A stretch of DNA of 64,000 bases from Kordiimonadaceae bacterium (GTDB lineage Bacteria > Pseudomonadota > Alphaproteobacteria > Sphingomonadales > Kordiimonadaceae). The position numbers were made by a program, and so were the translations under genes. The DNA lies in assembly GCA_017640725.1 (NCBI GenBank), contig JAEPQB010000003.1, forward strand, positions 310,001-374,000, given 5' to 3'. Below are positions 41,322 to 52,538 of this stretch, piece after piece. Below the pieces are notes generated by a model. That model had not been told where the DNA came from and did no database searches. It saw only the letters and a program-made list of their open reading frames with translations. The first letter of the stretch is position 1. The number at the start of each line of letters is the position of its first letter.

Positions 41322-41917
41322 AAATCTGAATTTTCTACCTGCAGCGCTTGTTCCAGTCGTTCGTGGTAAGTCACGCGGGGTATTTCCACAACGCCGAATT
41401 GCGACAAATGCTCGGTGCCAAATTGTGTGTCCAAAAGTGTAAAACCACCATTGATTAGGCGAGCAACCAAATGCACCAGCGCCACCTTGCTGGCACCAGT
41501 CTCAGTGTGAAACATACTTTCGCCAAAGAAGGCACCTGCCAAGCATACACCATACAGTCCACCAACCAGCTTCCCACCCAAGTGGCATTCAATTGAGTGT
41601 GCAAAGCCATATCTGTGCAAGTCAGTATAAAGGTCTTCGATCTCTTCGCTGATCCAGGTGTTACTGCGTCCTCTGGCGGGTGCAGCGCAGCGGCCAACTA
41701 CGCTGCGGAAACACTGGTTAACAGTTACCGAGAAGCGGTTTTGGCGCACCAGTTTTTTGAGCGACCTTGGAATATGAAAACTGTTGAGGGGAAGCACACC
41801 GCGTTGATTGGGGTCGACCCAGAAAACATCTTGATCATCACGGCTGTCGGCCATGGGGAACACGCCTGATGCGTAGGCATTAAGCAGAAGTTCGGGTGTG
41901 ATGTCGCGTGCACTCAT
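41258..41917 (-). CDS. aat: Leucyl/phenylalanyl-tRNA--protein transferase
   Basis: LLNAYASGVFPMADSRDD, GGLYGVCLAGAFFGESMF, LLDTQFGTEHLSQFG. Confidence 0.97.
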   Translation of the reverse strand: MSARDITPELLLNAYASGVFPMADSRDDQDVFWVDPNQRGVLPLNSFHIPRSLKKLVRQNRFSVTVNQCFRSVVGRCAAPARGRSNTWISEEIEDLYTDLHRYGFAHSIECHLGGKLVGGLYGVCLAGAFFGESMFHTETGASKVALVHLVARLINGGFTLLDTQFGTEHLSQFGVVEIPRVTYHERLEQALQVENSDFHRLEVGLSGEAILQSITQTS

Positions 41918-41952
41918 GAACGCAACATCCTTATTTCTTGGCCAGGCAAGAC

Positions 41953-43299
41953 TTAATCTGCCCGGTCCTCCAGGAATTTTTCGAGCCAGTGAATATCATA
42001 ATCACCTGATAGGAACTCGTCATTGTCCATCAGTGCCTGATGCAATGGAATTGTGGTAATAACGCCATCAATTACATATTCTTCAAGCGATCGTTTGAGC
42101 CTTAGAAGGCATCCCTCGCGCGTGTAACCAGACACGATCAGCTTGGCGATCATGCTGTCATAGTATGGCGGTATCCGGTACCCGGCATAAACGGCACTGT
42201 CGCATCGTACATTCAAGCCACCTGGAGGGTGATACTGTGTCACGAGGCCAGGATTGGGCATGAAAGTGAACGGGTCCTCTGCATTGATGCGGCATTCAAT
42301 AGCGTGGCCAAAAAAGCGCACCATGTCCTGCGTGTAGGAGAGTTTTTCACCGGAAGCGACACGAATCTGTTCGCGCACAATGTCGATACCTGTGATCATT
42401 TCTGTCACAGGGTGTTCCACTTGAACTCGCGTGTTCATCTCAATGAAATAGAATTCACCGTCTTCATAGAGAAATTCGATTGTGCCTGCGCCGCAATATC
42501 CGAACTCAGCCATGGCGTTGGCAACAATGCCACCCATGCGTTCGCGAGTTTCGCTGTCAATGACGGGTGAGGGCGCTTCTTCAAGCACTTTCTGGTGACG
42601 GCGTTGAAGCGAACAGTCCCGCTCACCAAGGTGAATACAATTGCCGTGCTGATCACCGATCAACTGAAACTCGATATGCCGCGGTTTCGTCAGAAACTTT
42701 TCAATGTAAACTGCGTCATCACCAAAGGCTGCTTTAGCTTCTGTCCGGCAGGCATTGAGGGCGTCAGAAAGCTCGCTTTCCTCGCGCACAATTTTCATGC
42801 CGCGGCCGCCACCGCCTGCGGAAGCCTTAATAATTACTGGCAGTCCAATTTCTTTGGCGACTTTAAAGGCTTCTTCATCATCGGTGATGCCGCCCTCAGA
42901 GCCAGGAACTACGGGGATGCCAAGTTTCTTAACAGTTTCTTTGGCGGTTATTTTGTCCCCCATCATGCGGATGTGCTCTGGTGATGGGCCGATAAAAGTT
43001 ATGCCATGTTCGCTGACGATTTCTGAAAAGCGGGCATTTTCTGATAGGAAGCCATAGCCAGGATGGATCGCGTCTGCCCCGGTAATTTCAGCGGCCGACA
43101 GGATGGCTGGCATGTTCAGATAGCTGTCAACTGAGGCTGGCGGGCCGATGCAAACACTTTCATCAGCCAAGCGAACGTGCATGGCGTCTTCATCGGCCGT
43201 AGAGTGAATAGCAACAGTTTTAATGCCCATTTCATGGCAGGCACGGTGAATCCGCAGCGCAATCTCGCCGCGGTTTGCGATGAGAACTTTTTTGACCAT
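41953..43299 (-). CDS. accC: Acetyl-CoA carboxylase biotin carboxylase subunit
   Basis: [40 protein letters not shown]. Confidence 0.98.
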   Translation of the reverse strand: MVKKVLIANRGEIALRIHRACHEMGIKTVAIHSTADEDAMHVRLADESVCIGPPASVDSYLNMPAILSAAEITGADAIHPGYGFLSENARFSEIVSEHGITFIGPSPEHIRMMGDKITAKETVKKLGIPVVPGSEGGITDDEEAFKVAKEIGLPVIIKASAGGGGRGMKIVREESELSDALNACRTEAKAAFGDDAVYIEKFLTKPRHIEFQLIGDQHGNCIHLGERDCSLQRRHQKVLEEAPSPVIDSETRERMGGIVANAMAEFGYCGAGTIEFLYEDGEFYFIEMNTRVQVEHPVTEMITGIDIVREQIRVASGEKLSYTQDMVRFFGHAIECRINAEDPFTFMPNPGLVTQYHPPGGLNVRCDSAVYAGYRIPPYYDSMIAKLIVSGYTREGCLLRLKRSLEEYVIDGVITTIPLHQALMDNDEFLSGDYDIHWLEKFLEDRAD

Positions 43300-43309
43300 C
43301 GAACTGATC

Positions 43310-43795
43310 CTACTCAATGATGCAAAGAGGTTCGCCGAATTCGACCGGCTGACTGTCTGTAAACAGGATCTCTTTCACGGTGCCAGATTTAGGTGATGCG
43401 ATCTGGTTCATCACTTTCATAGCTTCAATAATCAAAAGAGTGTCGCCCTCTTTAACTTTGTCGCCGACCTTAATGAACTCGGCGGCATCCGGACTTGGCG
43501 ACGCATAAGCGGTCCCCACCATTGGTGAAGGCACCATGCCAGGGTGATCAGCCGCTGAAACAGCCGCAGCCTCTGGTGCTGCAGCGACAGGCGCTGGGGC
43601 AGCTGCAACAGGTGCAGCCGGCGCAACCGGGGCAGGTGCTGCCGCCGGGGCTGCATAATTCACCGCAGCGGGTACTTCGCGAGCAACGCGGATGCTAAAG
43701 TCGTCTTCCGCAACTTCAATTTCCGAAAGGCTGGATTTATCCAAAAGCTCTGCAAGCTCGCGGATCAGTTCCTTGTAATCTTTGATCTTAGACAT
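43310..43795 (-). CDS. accB: Acetyl-CoA carboxylase biotin carboxyl carrier protein
   Basis: Biotinylation motif [10 protein letters not shown]; Ala/Pro linker. Confidence 0.97.
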   Translation of the reverse strand: MSKIKDYKELIRELAELLDKSSLSEIEVAEDDFSIRVAREVPAAVNYAAPAAAPAPVAPAAPVAAAPAPVAAAPEAAAVSAADHPGMVPSPMVGTAYASPSPDAAEFIKVGDKVKEGDTLLIIEAMKVMNQIASPKSGTVKEILFTDSQPVEFGEPLCIIE

Positions 43796-43841
43796 TCAGT
43801 CTTCCCCTTATCGTACCACACGAAGTATTAGAATCGCCCAA

Positions 43842-44285
43842 TCAGTTGGCGCGCAGCATACTCGCAATTGCGTCAACCGCAAGCACATATCCATTTGCCC
43901 CAAATCCGCATATGACGCCAACAGCTACATCCGAGATGTAGGAGTGATGTCGATACTCCTCCCGCGCGAAAACGTTGGATAAATGGACTTCAATCACAGG
44001 TGCACCAATCGCGGCAACCGCATCATGAATTGCTATCGAAGTGTGGGTGTAAGCAGCAGCATTCAAAATAATGCCATCGCACGAAGAACCCGTTTCCTGT
44101 ATCCAGTCCACAAGCTCACCCTCGATATTCGTCTGGCGAAAATCAACGTCGATTTGGTACTTGTTGCTTTGGTCAACAACCATTTGCTGGATCTCATCAA
44201 GGGTGGTTGATCCGTATGTATCTGGCTCGCGAGACCCTAATAGATTGAGGTTTGGGCCATTGAGCACAGCAATTTTTTTTGTCAT
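43842..44285 (-). CDS. aroQ: Type II 3-dehydroquinate dehydratase
   Basis: VLNGPNLNLLGSREPDTYG, ILNAAAYTHTSIAIHDA. Confidence 0.97.
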   Translation of the reverse strand: MTKKIAVLNGPNLNLLGSREPDTYGSTTLDEIQQMVVDQSNKYQIDVDFRQTNIEGELVDWIQETGSSCDGIILNAAAYTHTSIAIHDAVAAIGAPVIEVHLSNVFAREEYRHHSYISDVAVGVICGFGANGYVLAVDAIASMLRAN

Positions 44286-44406
44286 GAGTGGACCACCTTT
44301 TGACAGATCGCTTGAAGCAACCTGTATAATGCCATAATGAAGACGTGCAAAGCAGGAACAGCATAATTATAATGCGATTTCTGCTGCCAATCGGCACTTC
44401 CAGTCA

Positions 44407-44625
44407 GTGAGACCCGGTGTGAGTATTTCCATAACAGTGAACGGCGAAGCCAAAACTACAGAGACGGGCCAAAGCGTATGGTCTTTTCTAGAAGGCTTGC
44501 AGCTTGATCCAAAGAAGGTGGCTGTTGAGCGCAATTTGGAAATTGTCTCAAAGTCTCTGTTCAGGGACGTTACGATCGAGGAGGGGGACCAGCTCGAAAT
44601 TGTACATTTTATCGGCGGAGGATGA
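44407..44625 (+). CDS. thiS: Sulfur carrier protein ThiS
   Basis: [21 protein letters not shown]...IVHFIGGG, C-terminal GG; start GTG 44407 or 44419. Confidence 0.92.
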   Translation: MRPGVSISITVNGEAKTTETGQSVWSFLEGLQLDPKKVAVERNLEIVSKSLFRDVTIEEGDQLEIVHFIGGG

Positions 44626-44630
44626 AACTC

Positions 44631-45431
44631 ATGGCACCTTTGGACAATAGCGCTCCTCAAATTGATGACACCTGGGAACTCGCAGGCAAAACATATGGCT
44701 CACGCCTGATTGTGGGTACGGGTAAATACAAGGATTTTGAAGAAACTGCGGCAGCAGTTGAGGCTTCTGGCGCAGAAATTGTCACAGTTGCTGTTCGCCG
44801 CGTTAATGTTTCAGACCCTAATCAGCCGATGCTTGTTGATTATCTTGATCCCAAGAAAATTACTTACCTGCCAAACACCGCTGGTTGTTTTGATGCGGCA
44901 TCCGCCATTCGAACATTGCGGTTGGCGCGAGAGGCGGGTGGATGGGACTTGGTCAAGCTGGAAGTCTTGGGAGATCAAAAGACACTTTACCCAAATATGC
45001 TTGAAACCTTTGAAGCTGCGGAAGCATTGATCAAAGACGGCTTCAAAGTCATGGTTTATTGCAGTGACGATCCCATAGCCGCCAAGAAACTGGAAGATCT
45101 GGGTTGCGTAGCGATAATGCCACTCGGTGCACCCATTGGTTCCGGTTTGGGGATACAAAACCCGGTGCAAATTCGGCTAATGATCGAGCAAGCAAATGTT
45201 CCGCTTCTGGTCGATGCGGGTGTCGGCACCGCGTCAGACGCTTCTATTGCCATGGAGCTTGGTTGTGACGGCGTGCTGATGAACACAGCTATTTCAGATG
45301 CGAAAGACCCCATCAAAATGGCGAAAGCCATGAAATTGGCAGTAGAGAGCGGGCGACTGGCATATCAAGCCGGTCGTATGCCCAAGAAGAAATACGCAGA
45401 CCCCAGTTCACCACTCTCTGGCCTTATTTAA
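44631..45431 (+). CDS. thiG: Thiazole synthase
   Basis: [41 protein letters not shown] favours ATG 44631 (track start 44622). Confidence 0.97.
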   Translation: MAPLDNSAPQIDDTWELAGKTYGSRLIVGTGKYKDFEETAAAVEASGAEIVTVAVRRVNVSDPNQPMLVDYLDPKKITYLPNTAGCFDAASAIRTLRLAREAGGWDLVKLEVLGDQKTLYPNMLETFEAAEALIKDGFKVMVYCSDDPIAAKKLEDLGCVAIMPLGAPIGSGLGIQNPVQIRLMIEQANVPLLVDAGVGTASDASIAMELGCDGVLMNTAISDAKDPIKMAKAMKLAVESGRLAYQAGRMPKKKYADPSSPLSGLI

Positions 45432-45481
45432 CTACCAGCCATCAGTCTTTTATGTCCAAGGATTAGTTTTCCGGCTGTTTT

Positions 45482-46258
45482 CTAGTTGCCAGCTGTTGCC
45501 GAACTTGTTGCTTTACGAGCACGGTTAACAGCCTGCAACAATCGGCCATATCCTCCTGCGCCAGTTACAACGTCATCACCGATGATGTAACCAGGCGTAC
45601 CTTCAAAACCGATGTCCTTGCCAATTGCCAACGTGTTCTGCACGTTTTTAATGATCAGAGGATCATTCATATCTGCCTTGAGCTTCGCAATATTAAGGCC
45701 CACTCGAGCCGCAATCGCATAGATGCCATCTTCTGTTAATGAGCCCTCAGAAGTCATCGCAGCAACATGAAACTCTTCAAATTTGTCTTGGCGTTTTGCA
45801 GCTAGTGCGGCGCGCGAGGCAATATAGGAAACAGGGTTTTCATTAGGACGGTCAAGAATTGGGAATTGGCGCGGTAAAAAGCGAATGTTGCCATCGTCTT
45901 TTACCAGCTTCATAACCTCAGGAAAGTGTCTTCGGCAAAAGCCACACCGATAGTCAAAAAATTCAACAATGGTCACGTCACCATTGGGATTGCCCAGAAC
46001 AGCAGCATTCTGTTCGTTTTCAAGAAAACCCCGATACATTTCAATTTGTGGGCCCATGCGAGCCAGCGTTTGACGCCGCTGTAATTCGCGGAAGGCGATT
46101 GCGATAATCTCGGGGTTTTCCAACAGGTAGTCTTGAACGATCTGTTCAATTTTCTCCCGTTCCTCAGGATCGATGGTTTTGTCTTGGGCGACAACAGGAG
46201 AAAATAATGTTCCAACAAGGGACATTACCGCGATGATGTTTAAGCTAAATCGATTCAT
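45482..46258 (-). CDS. DsbA family periplasmic thiol oxidoreductase
   Basis: Signal peptide from MNRFSLN; DYRCGFCRRHFPEV CxxC; EGTPGYIIGDDVVTG. Confidence 0.93.
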   Translation of the reverse strand: MNRFSLNIIAVMSLVGTLFSPVVAQDKTIDPEEREKIEQIVQDYLLENPEIIAIAFRELQRRQTLARMGPQIEMYRGFLENEQNAAVLGNPNGDVTIVEFFDYRCGFCRRHFPEVMKLVKDDGNIRFLPRQFPILDRPNENPVSYIASRAALAAKRQDKFEEFHVAAMTSEGSLTEDGIYAIAARVGLNIAKLKADMNDPLIIKNVQNTLAIGKDIGFEGTPGYIIGDDVVTGAGGYGRLLQAVNRARKATSSATAGN

Positions 46259-46262
46259 TTCA

Positions 46263-47666
46263 CTACTCGTTACTATTGCTCTCAACAGAGAAACTTGTTT
46301 GCAGGCGGCGCCGTCCACCGCGACGGCTTTGTCTGCGTGCAGCATCCTCAGCCGCTATCATGATGTCTTGCGCGCGAAGCCATTGCGGTGTTCCAGTATC
46401 AAAACCATCCATGGCACGCCGGGCGTGAACTAGGGCTTGTGAGGCGGCGCCCCCGGAATAAAACCGTTCTGCTGTAGCCAGGCTGGCTTCTGGTTGCATT
46501 TCGAGCCAGCTGTAGGCCTTCGCCAAATTGAACCACGCAAATGTATTGCCTCTGTCTTGCCGTGTTGCTGTTTCCAGAATAGGCACGGCTTCCCGCATGC
46601 GATCTGTGTCTTCGAAGGACACCAGCGATTGAGCAAGCGCTGTGGCAATCAGGGGTTCGCGCGGTGCCAATTCAACGGCCTGTCTAAGAACCGGCACACT
46701 CTCTTCTACGCGGCCGTTTTCAAAAAGGATTTGTCCTTTGATTTCATAGAAGTAGGGGTTGTTGGGCTCAGCTGCGATCAGTGCGTCGGCTTCTGCAATA
46801 GCCAAATCCCAATCTAATGCTTTGTGGTAGGCGTAAACGCGTGCGTACCTGGCCGCAATACTGCGATCCCCAAGCGGATACTTGCGCAACGTCTGACGTG
46901 GTTCCATCAGGTAGCCGGCCAATTTTGCCTGAAGACGCTTAAATCTCTCGTTCACAAACTCGTCCGGCGGACTGTTGATGTGTACCGCATCTGCGGTGTC
47001 TTCCTGCAAATTCAGAATGCGGGTTCTGTTCAGCGGGTGACTACGCACATATGGGTCTTGTCTGACTTGTGCCAGGATTTCCTGATCCCGCAACTTGTCG
47101 AAAAAACGGATCATACCCGATGCCGATACACCGACTTGATCAAGGTATCTGGCGCCCGCCAGGTCTGCTTCAGCTTCTTCGCCGCGCGTGTAGGCCAGGA
47201 ACTGTCTTTGAGCCACGGTTTGACCTGCTGACAATATGCCAATGCCAGCGTCACCACCGCCCAAGGCAATGGCAGCGGCGCCAAGAACCAGTGACAAGAT
47301 ACTGAACGTACCAGCTTGCCCAGCTGCTTCACCTCGGCGAATTCTGTGACCGCATGAAATGTGGCAAGTCTCGTGAGCAAGTACGCCCATAAATTCATCG
47401 ACATCATCGGCAGCGAGTATCAGTCCGGAGTGGAAGAAAATATTCTGCCCGCCGGTCACGAATGCGTTGATCGACCGTTCGTTCAACAAATATATGTGTA
47501 CCGACTGAGGTGTCAGTCCAGCGGCCTCAAAAACCGGATAAGATACTTGCCTGAAGAAAGCTTCCGTTTCCGCGTCTCTCAAAATGGATTGGGCTTGCGC
47601 TTGAAAAGAAAAGAAAGCGCCCGCAATCACAGCAGTCAGAAGTTTTTTGAAGCTCTTGAACAACAT
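46263..47666 (-). CDS. M48 family metallopeptidase with TPR (BepA-like)
   Basis: GVLAHETCHISCGH HExxH; TPR C-terminus; start revised to 47666. Confidence 0.92.
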   Translation of the reverse strand: MLFKSFKKLLTAVIAGAFFSFQAQAQSILRDAETEAFFRQVSYPVFEAAGLTPQSVHIYLLNERSINAFVTGGQNIFFHSGLILAADDVDEFMGVLAHETCHISCGHRIRRGEAAGQAGTFSILSLVLGAAAIALGGGDAGIGILSAGQTVAQRQFLAYTRGEEAEADLAGARYLDQVGVSASGMIRFFDKLRDQEILAQVRQDPYVRSHPLNRTRILNLQEDTADAVHINSPPDEFVNERFKRLQAKLAGYLMEPRQTLRKYPLGDRSIAARYARVYAYHKALDWDLAIAEADALIAAEPNNPYFYEIKGQILFENGRVEESVPVLRQAVELAPREPLIATALAQSLVSFEDTDRMREAVPILETATRQDRGNTFAWFNLAKAYSWLEMQPEASLATAERFYSGGAASQALVHARRAMDGFDTGTPQWLRAQDIMIAAEDAARRQSRRGGRRRLQTSFSVESNSNE

Positions 47667-47806
47667 AATCTCCAATTCGGGAGCCACGCTATGCGCCAGT
47701 GGCTGAACGGTCAATGAATTTTGCTTAACAAGCCTGTGATGAAAATACGGTGTTTGTTGGGCGAATCATCCGTTTTTCTATGGTGATTTTACAACGGTGG
47801 CAGAAG

Positions 47807-47836
47807 AAAAAAACGCGGTGAAGGATCACCGCGTTT
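47807..47836 (-). terminator. Rho-independent terminator of rne
   Basis: AACGCGGTGA-AGGA-TCACCGCGTT (47812-47835), T run on the minus strand. Confidence 0.85.
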
Positions 47837-47842
47837 TCATAT

Positions 47843-50698
47843 TTATCCGAAGGTGCGCTGCCACCAACCTTGGCGCTTGGGTTTGTCCCCGGTGTCGCTA
47901 GGTTCCGCTGCCGCGGTTTTCGAAGAGTCAGGCTTAGCTTCTGCAGGTTGCGTTGGCTCATCTGTCGCCGGTTTTGCGGTGGTTTTGCGTGGTCGGCCAC
48001 GTTTTGGTTTGTCCGCCTCAGCTTCTTGGTTGCCAGCATCTTCGGCTTTTGGTTCAGCCTTTTTCCTGGTCCTGCGACGCGGCTTTTTCTCTTCATCCGT
48101 CTTGCCAGCATCTGTGACAGCTTCAGCAGGCTCACTTTCGGCCGTTTTGCGGCGACGGCGCGGTTTTTTTTCCGCTTCGTCTTTTGCCTCAATATCTGCG
48201 CTGTCTGATTTGTCTGCTTCCGCTGCAGGCTTCCGGCGACGGGTGCGACGCGCTTTTGGCTTTTCTTCCGTCTCGGTTTGCTGTGTTTCCGCAGCCTCAG
48301 ACCCACCAGTATCTTCGTCGCTAGCAGTCTCTTTTTTCTTCACGCGGCGACGGCGTCTTGGTTTGTCTTCCTCGGCAGGCGCAGGATCGCTGGTGTTTGC
48401 CTCAGGATCGCCTGCAGACTCAGCGTCTGCGGCAGCTTCGTCCTGTGGGCCACGTTCTGCGCGTCGGCGCCCGCCGCGACTGCCTCTCCTGCGACGTGGT
48501 TTACGCTCTTCGCTATTGCCCTCTGAGCTATCCTCATCGGACTTGTCAGAAGCAACTTCAACTTCGCTGGTCTCGTTTTCATTGGCTGCTGCTGCACGTT
48601 CAGCTTGATCGCCGCCACCTCTGCGGCGTCTTCTGCGACGACGACGTTTCCGTGGTTGCTTTTCACCATCTTCGTTGTCATCCGAACTCGCTGCAGGCGC
48701 GGGCATATCATCGGCGCTGGTGTCAGGCTTAACAACCTGAGCGGTATTGTTGTTTGACGCACCGCTGCTCGCCTCGCGGGTAATTTCGATGTCTGACGGT
48801 CCCATGGAAGGCTGTGCCAGCACTTCAATTTCAAAACTATATTGAGTTTCCAGATCAGTCAGAATACGGCGTTTAGTGTTTAACAGATAGACCGCAACTT
48901 CAGGACAAACAGATACACGCACAATAGAGCTGCGAGTACGAATGCCTTCTTCCTCCAGAAGCCGAAGCGCCATCAAAGCTGCCGACTCCGTGGAGCGAAC
49001 AATTCCGGTGCCACTGCAGTGCGGGCACGTCTCCATCGACACCTCAAGCAAGTTGGAACGCAACCGCTGTCGGGACATTTCCATCAGACCAAAGCTGGAA
49101 ATGCGACCTACTTGGATGCGAGCCCGGTCTGACTTCAAGACTTCTTTCATGCGGCGTTCAACGGCACGATTGTTGGAGCGCTCTTCCATGTCAATGAAGT
49201 CAATGACAACCAAGCCTGCCATATCGCGAAGCCGCAATTGCCGCGCAACTTCTTCCGCGGCCTCCAAGTTCGTTTTGACTGCGGTTTCTTCAATATTGTG
49301 TTCTTTAGTGGCTCGCCCAGAGTTCACATCGATGGAGATCAATGCTTCGGTCGGGTTGATAACGATGTATCCACCGGACTTAAGCTGAACTACTGGTTGG
49401 TACATCGCCTCCAGATGACTTTCGACCTGATATCTGTGAAAGAGAGGAATAGGGTCTTGGTAATGTTGAACTTTTTTAGCATGGCTGGGCATCAACAGCT
49501 TCATGAAGTCCTTCGCTGCGCGATAGCCGGCTTCACCTTCCACCTGAATTTCATCAATATCCCGGGTATATAAATCTCGGATGGTGCGCTTAATCAGATT
49601 GCCTTCCTCATAGATGAGGGTAGGCGCCACTGACTTGAGGGTCAGGTCACGAATGCCATTCCAAAGACGCAACAGGTAATCATAGTCCCGCTTGATTTCA
49701 GTTTTCGTGCGTTCCATGCCTGCTGTGCGAACGATCAGTCCCATTTCGTCCGGCACTTCAAGGGAAGAGATGATTTTTTTCAGGCTTCTTCGGTCAGACG
49801 CATTAGAAATCTTGCGACTGATTCCACCAGAGTGCGTGCTGTTTGGCATAAGCACGCAGTAACGGCCTGCAAGTGACATATATGTTGTTAGGGCGGCACC
49901 TTTGTTGCCGCGTTCTTCTTTTACAACCTGAACCAGAAGAACCTGCCGACGTTTAATGACTTCCTGAATGCTATAGCGCCGCTTCAGTGCGCGCAAAGCT
50001 TGGCGACGTGCAGCTGCCTCAGCAATCTCGGCGTCTTTGTCGGCCTCATCGCTTTCTTTGCCGTCCGCATCCTCATCATCCGAGTCCGCTGTCTCGTCAG
50101 CGTCCGAGCTTTCGCTACTCTCATTTGAGGCTTTTTCTTCAGGTTCATCTTTCGATACGCTCTCGTCTGTTGCAGCCGCATCTTCAGAAACTATTGATTC
50201 GCCCACGGTCGATGCGGCTTCCGCAGCAGCCTCATCGCTTGTATCAGCTTTTTCAGTCGAAGCAGCTTCTGTGTCATCAGTGTTGGCGTCCGAGGTTTCG
50301 ACTTGATCGTCTTTCTTGCGACGACGACGACGGCGCGGTTTTTTCTTTTTTTCCGCTTCTTCGGCTTCTTTTTCGAGCTTTGCGTCCAGTTCCTGTGCGC
50401 GTTCCAACGCGGCTTTTGTTTCTGCCTCGATCAGCTCTTGCCGGTCTTCAACAGGAATCTGGTAATAGTCAGGATGAATTTCGCTGAAAGCCAGGAAACC
50501 ATGCCGGTTTCCGCCGTATTCTACGAAAGCTGCCTGCAGCGACGGCTCAACCCGTGTGACGCGTGCCAGATAAATGTTGCCTTTTAGTGGGCGTTTGGAA
50601 GCAGATTCGTAATCAAATTCTTCTACGCGGCTTCCCTTAACAACTGTAACCCGCGTCTCCTCAGGATGACGCGCGTCAATAAGCATTCTAGTTGACAT
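47843..50698 (-). CDS. rne: Ribonuclease E/G
   Basis: MSTRMLIDARHPEETRVTVV; DFIDMEERSNNRAVERRMKE; CPHCSGTG zinc link; start revised to 50698. Confidence 0.97.
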   Translation of the reverse strand: MSTRMLIDARHPEETRVTVVKGSRVEEFDYESASKRPLKGNIYLARVTRVEPSLQAAFVEYGGNRHGFLAFSEIHPDYYQIPVEDRQELIEAETKAALERAQELDAKLEKEAEEAEKKKKPRRRRRRKKDDQVETSDANTDDTEAASTEKADTSDEAAAEAASTVGESIVSEDAAATDESVSKDEPEEKASNESSESSDADETADSDDEDADGKESDEADKDAEIAEAAARRQALRALKRRYSIQEVIKRRQVLLVQVVKEERGNKGAALTTYMSLAGRYCVLMPNSTHSGGISRKISNASDRRSLKKIISSLEVPDEMGLIVRTAGMERTKTEIKRDYDYLLRLWNGIRDLTLKSVAPTLIYEEGNLIKRTIRDLYTRDIDEIQVEGEAGYRAAKDFMKLLMPSHAKKVQHYQDPIPLFHRYQVESHLEAMYQPVVQLKSGGYIVINPTEALISIDVNSGRATKEHNIEETAVKTNLEAAEEVARQLRLRDMAGLVVIDFIDMEERSNNRAVERRMKEVLKSDRARIQVGRISSFGLMEMSRQRLRSNLLEVSMETCPHCSGTGIVRSTESAALMALRLLEEEGIRTRSSIVRVSVCPEVAVYLLNTKRRILTDLETQYSFEIEVLAQPSMGPSDIEITREASSGASNNNTAQVVKPDTSADDMPAPAASSDDNEDGEKQPRKRRRRRRRRRGGGDQAERAAAANENETSEVEVASDKSDEDSSEGNSEERKPRRRRGSRGGRRRAERGPQDEAAADAESAGDPEANTSDPAPAEEDKPRRRRRVKKKETASDEDTGGSEAAETQQTETEEKPKARRTRRRKPAAEADKSDSADIEAKDEAEKKPRRRRKTAESEPAEAVTDAGKTDEEKKPRRRTRKKAEPKAEDAGNQEAEADKPKRGRPRKTTAKPATDEPTQPAEAKPDSSKTAAAEPSDTGDKPKRQGWWQRTFG

Positions 50699-51235
50699 AA
50701 TATAGTACTCCGAACGGCTTGCCGCGCTGTCTTGTTCCCTAAGGTAAGGGGCGCGCTGGCGTGTGCCGATAATGATATTGATTTTGTGGTGATGGAGCGG
50801 ACAAGAAATGTGCTGCAAAACGCAAAAAAGCTGTCACGACTAGCTGTTGCTAGACGCAATGCTGCAGATATAAAAATAACGCACAGCCTTTTGGCCATTG
50901 CTGTTCTTATCCTTATTTGGCTTCTCATCAGGGGCGCGATCGCTTTTTCGGTCGCATGCCTCGATCTTGTGGAAGCCTCGGTCCGCCGCTCATCTGGCGG
51001 CAGGCCGGTAAACTCGCGTCGCCAAGATAGGGGACATTTTTCTTGATTACAAACGAATAATTGCGACAGTTTCAATTGCTCTGGTTGGGTCATGCGCAAT
51101 GAAGTCATGGGCCATTGCAATAAAGTAACAGTTTAACTTGAGATCGATTCATCCTGCATCTAGTATTTGTTGGTAAGCACACAACTATATGCAAGATTTT
51201 CAGCTGGCCGGTACGAATTGAGTGAAGATTTTTTG

Positions 51236-52453
51236 ATGTTGCAAAAATCGCGTTTTGTCAGGCAATTGCTAAAAAAAGCTCGCGCGCTGGTCTTATGTTT
51301 AGCCGCGTTTGGGTCCGCTTCTTCATATGCAGTCGACGTTTCCGGTGTGCGATTTGGTCAAAATGGCGACACAACCCGTTTTGTTGTGGATCTGTCTGGT
51401 GATACCCAGCCGAAGATATTCCTTCTCGCAGACCCTTACAGAATAGTCATCGACCTACCGGAAGTCAGTTGGAAGGGGGGCGGTGCCGTAAATACGATGG
51501 GCATCGTAGATGGATATCGGCATGGACTATTCACCGATGGCATGTACAGAATAGTTCTGGACCTCAAAAACCCGGCTGTAGTTGCAAACGCATTTACCTT
51601 ACCTGCAAGTAATGGTCGTGAGCGCCGCTATGTTGTGGATATAAAGCCATCCAATCGATCTCAGTTTCTCGCGGCTGTTCAGTCTTCCAAGGCCCAGCGG
51701 TCGCAATATCGCACCACTGTGCAGTCGGCACCGGCGGTATCAAATACCCGGCGCAAAGACGGCAAGCATGTAATCGTTCTCGACCCTGGCCATGGCGGCG
51801 TTGACCCGGGCAATTTGGGTGTGATTGGTGTGCATGAAAAAGTCATCACGCTGAAAATCGCTCGAGCGATCAGAGACGAACTTAAAAGAACTGGTCGTTA
51901 TGAAGTCCACATGACCCGGAACAGAGACATTTTCCACAAAGTTCGGGAACGCTTCCAAATCGCCCGCCGCCTGAACGCAGATCTGTTTATCAGCATACAC
52001 GCTGACTCGATCAGGAACTCAAAGGTGAGGGGCGGCAGCGTTTATAATTTGTCGGAAAAAGCATCTGACAGAGAAGCGGAACGATTAGCGGCACGCGAAA
52101 ACAAGTCAGATTTAATCGCTGGAGTTAACTTGGATGTGGTTGAAGATGATGTTTCCGGCATCCTGATCGAGTTGGCGCAGCGGGAAACCATGAATTATTC
52201 CGCACAGTTCGCCGAAATATTGGTGGGCGAGATGAAAGGGCGTGTTCCCACACTGCAGAGGGCCCATCGGTTCGCAAATTTGGGCGTTCTAAAAGCACCA
52301 GACGTGCCGTCTGTTCTGCTAGAGGCCGGGTATTTAACCAATCGTTCGAATGCCCAGTTTTTGAACAGCAGCCGAGGTCAAAAGTTGATCGCCGAATCTA
52401 CTCGCCGCGCTATCGATAAATACTTCTCGACTATTGTCATTCAAAGCCGCTAA
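51236..52453 (+). CDS. N-acetylmuramoyl-L-alanine amidase (AMIN + Amidase_3)
   Basis: VIVLDPGHGGVDPGNLGVIGVHEKVITLKIA; LLEAGYLTNRSNAQ. Confidence 0.95.
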   Translation: MLQKSRFVRQLLKKARALVLCLAAFGSASSYAVDVSGVRFGQNGDTTRFVVDLSGDTQPKIFLLADPYRIVIDLPEVSWKGGGAVNTMGIVDGYRHGLFTDGMYRIVLDLKNPAVVANAFTLPASNGRERRYVVDIKPSNRSQFLAAVQSSKAQRSQYRTTVQSAPAVSNTRRKDGKHVIVLDPGHGGVDPGNLGVIGVHEKVITLKIARAIRDELKRTGRYEVHMTRNRDIFHKVRERFQIARRLNADLFISIHADSIRNSKVRGGSVYNLSEKASDREAERLAARENKSDLIAGVNLDVVEDDVSGILIELAQRETMNYSAQFAEILVGEMKGRVPTLQRAHRFANLGVLKAPDVPSVLLEAGYLTNRSNAQFLNSSRGQKLIAESTRRAIDKYFSTIVIQSR

Positions 52454-52538
52454 TTGCCTTATCCTTGTCACAATTGATTGTCATGTGAGAATAGGGCATT
52501 AGTGCTCATAACATATGAATTGGGAACCGACCGATCCG

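Noticed and set aside
44286-44406. TPP riboswitch before thiS
   Set aside because: No CTGAGA / ACCTGAT-type conserved core seen; GTGAGACCC is not sufficient
47853-48608. 251-aa plus-strand ORF
   Set aside because: Antisense to the low-complexity rne tail; repeats mirror RRRR/acidic codons
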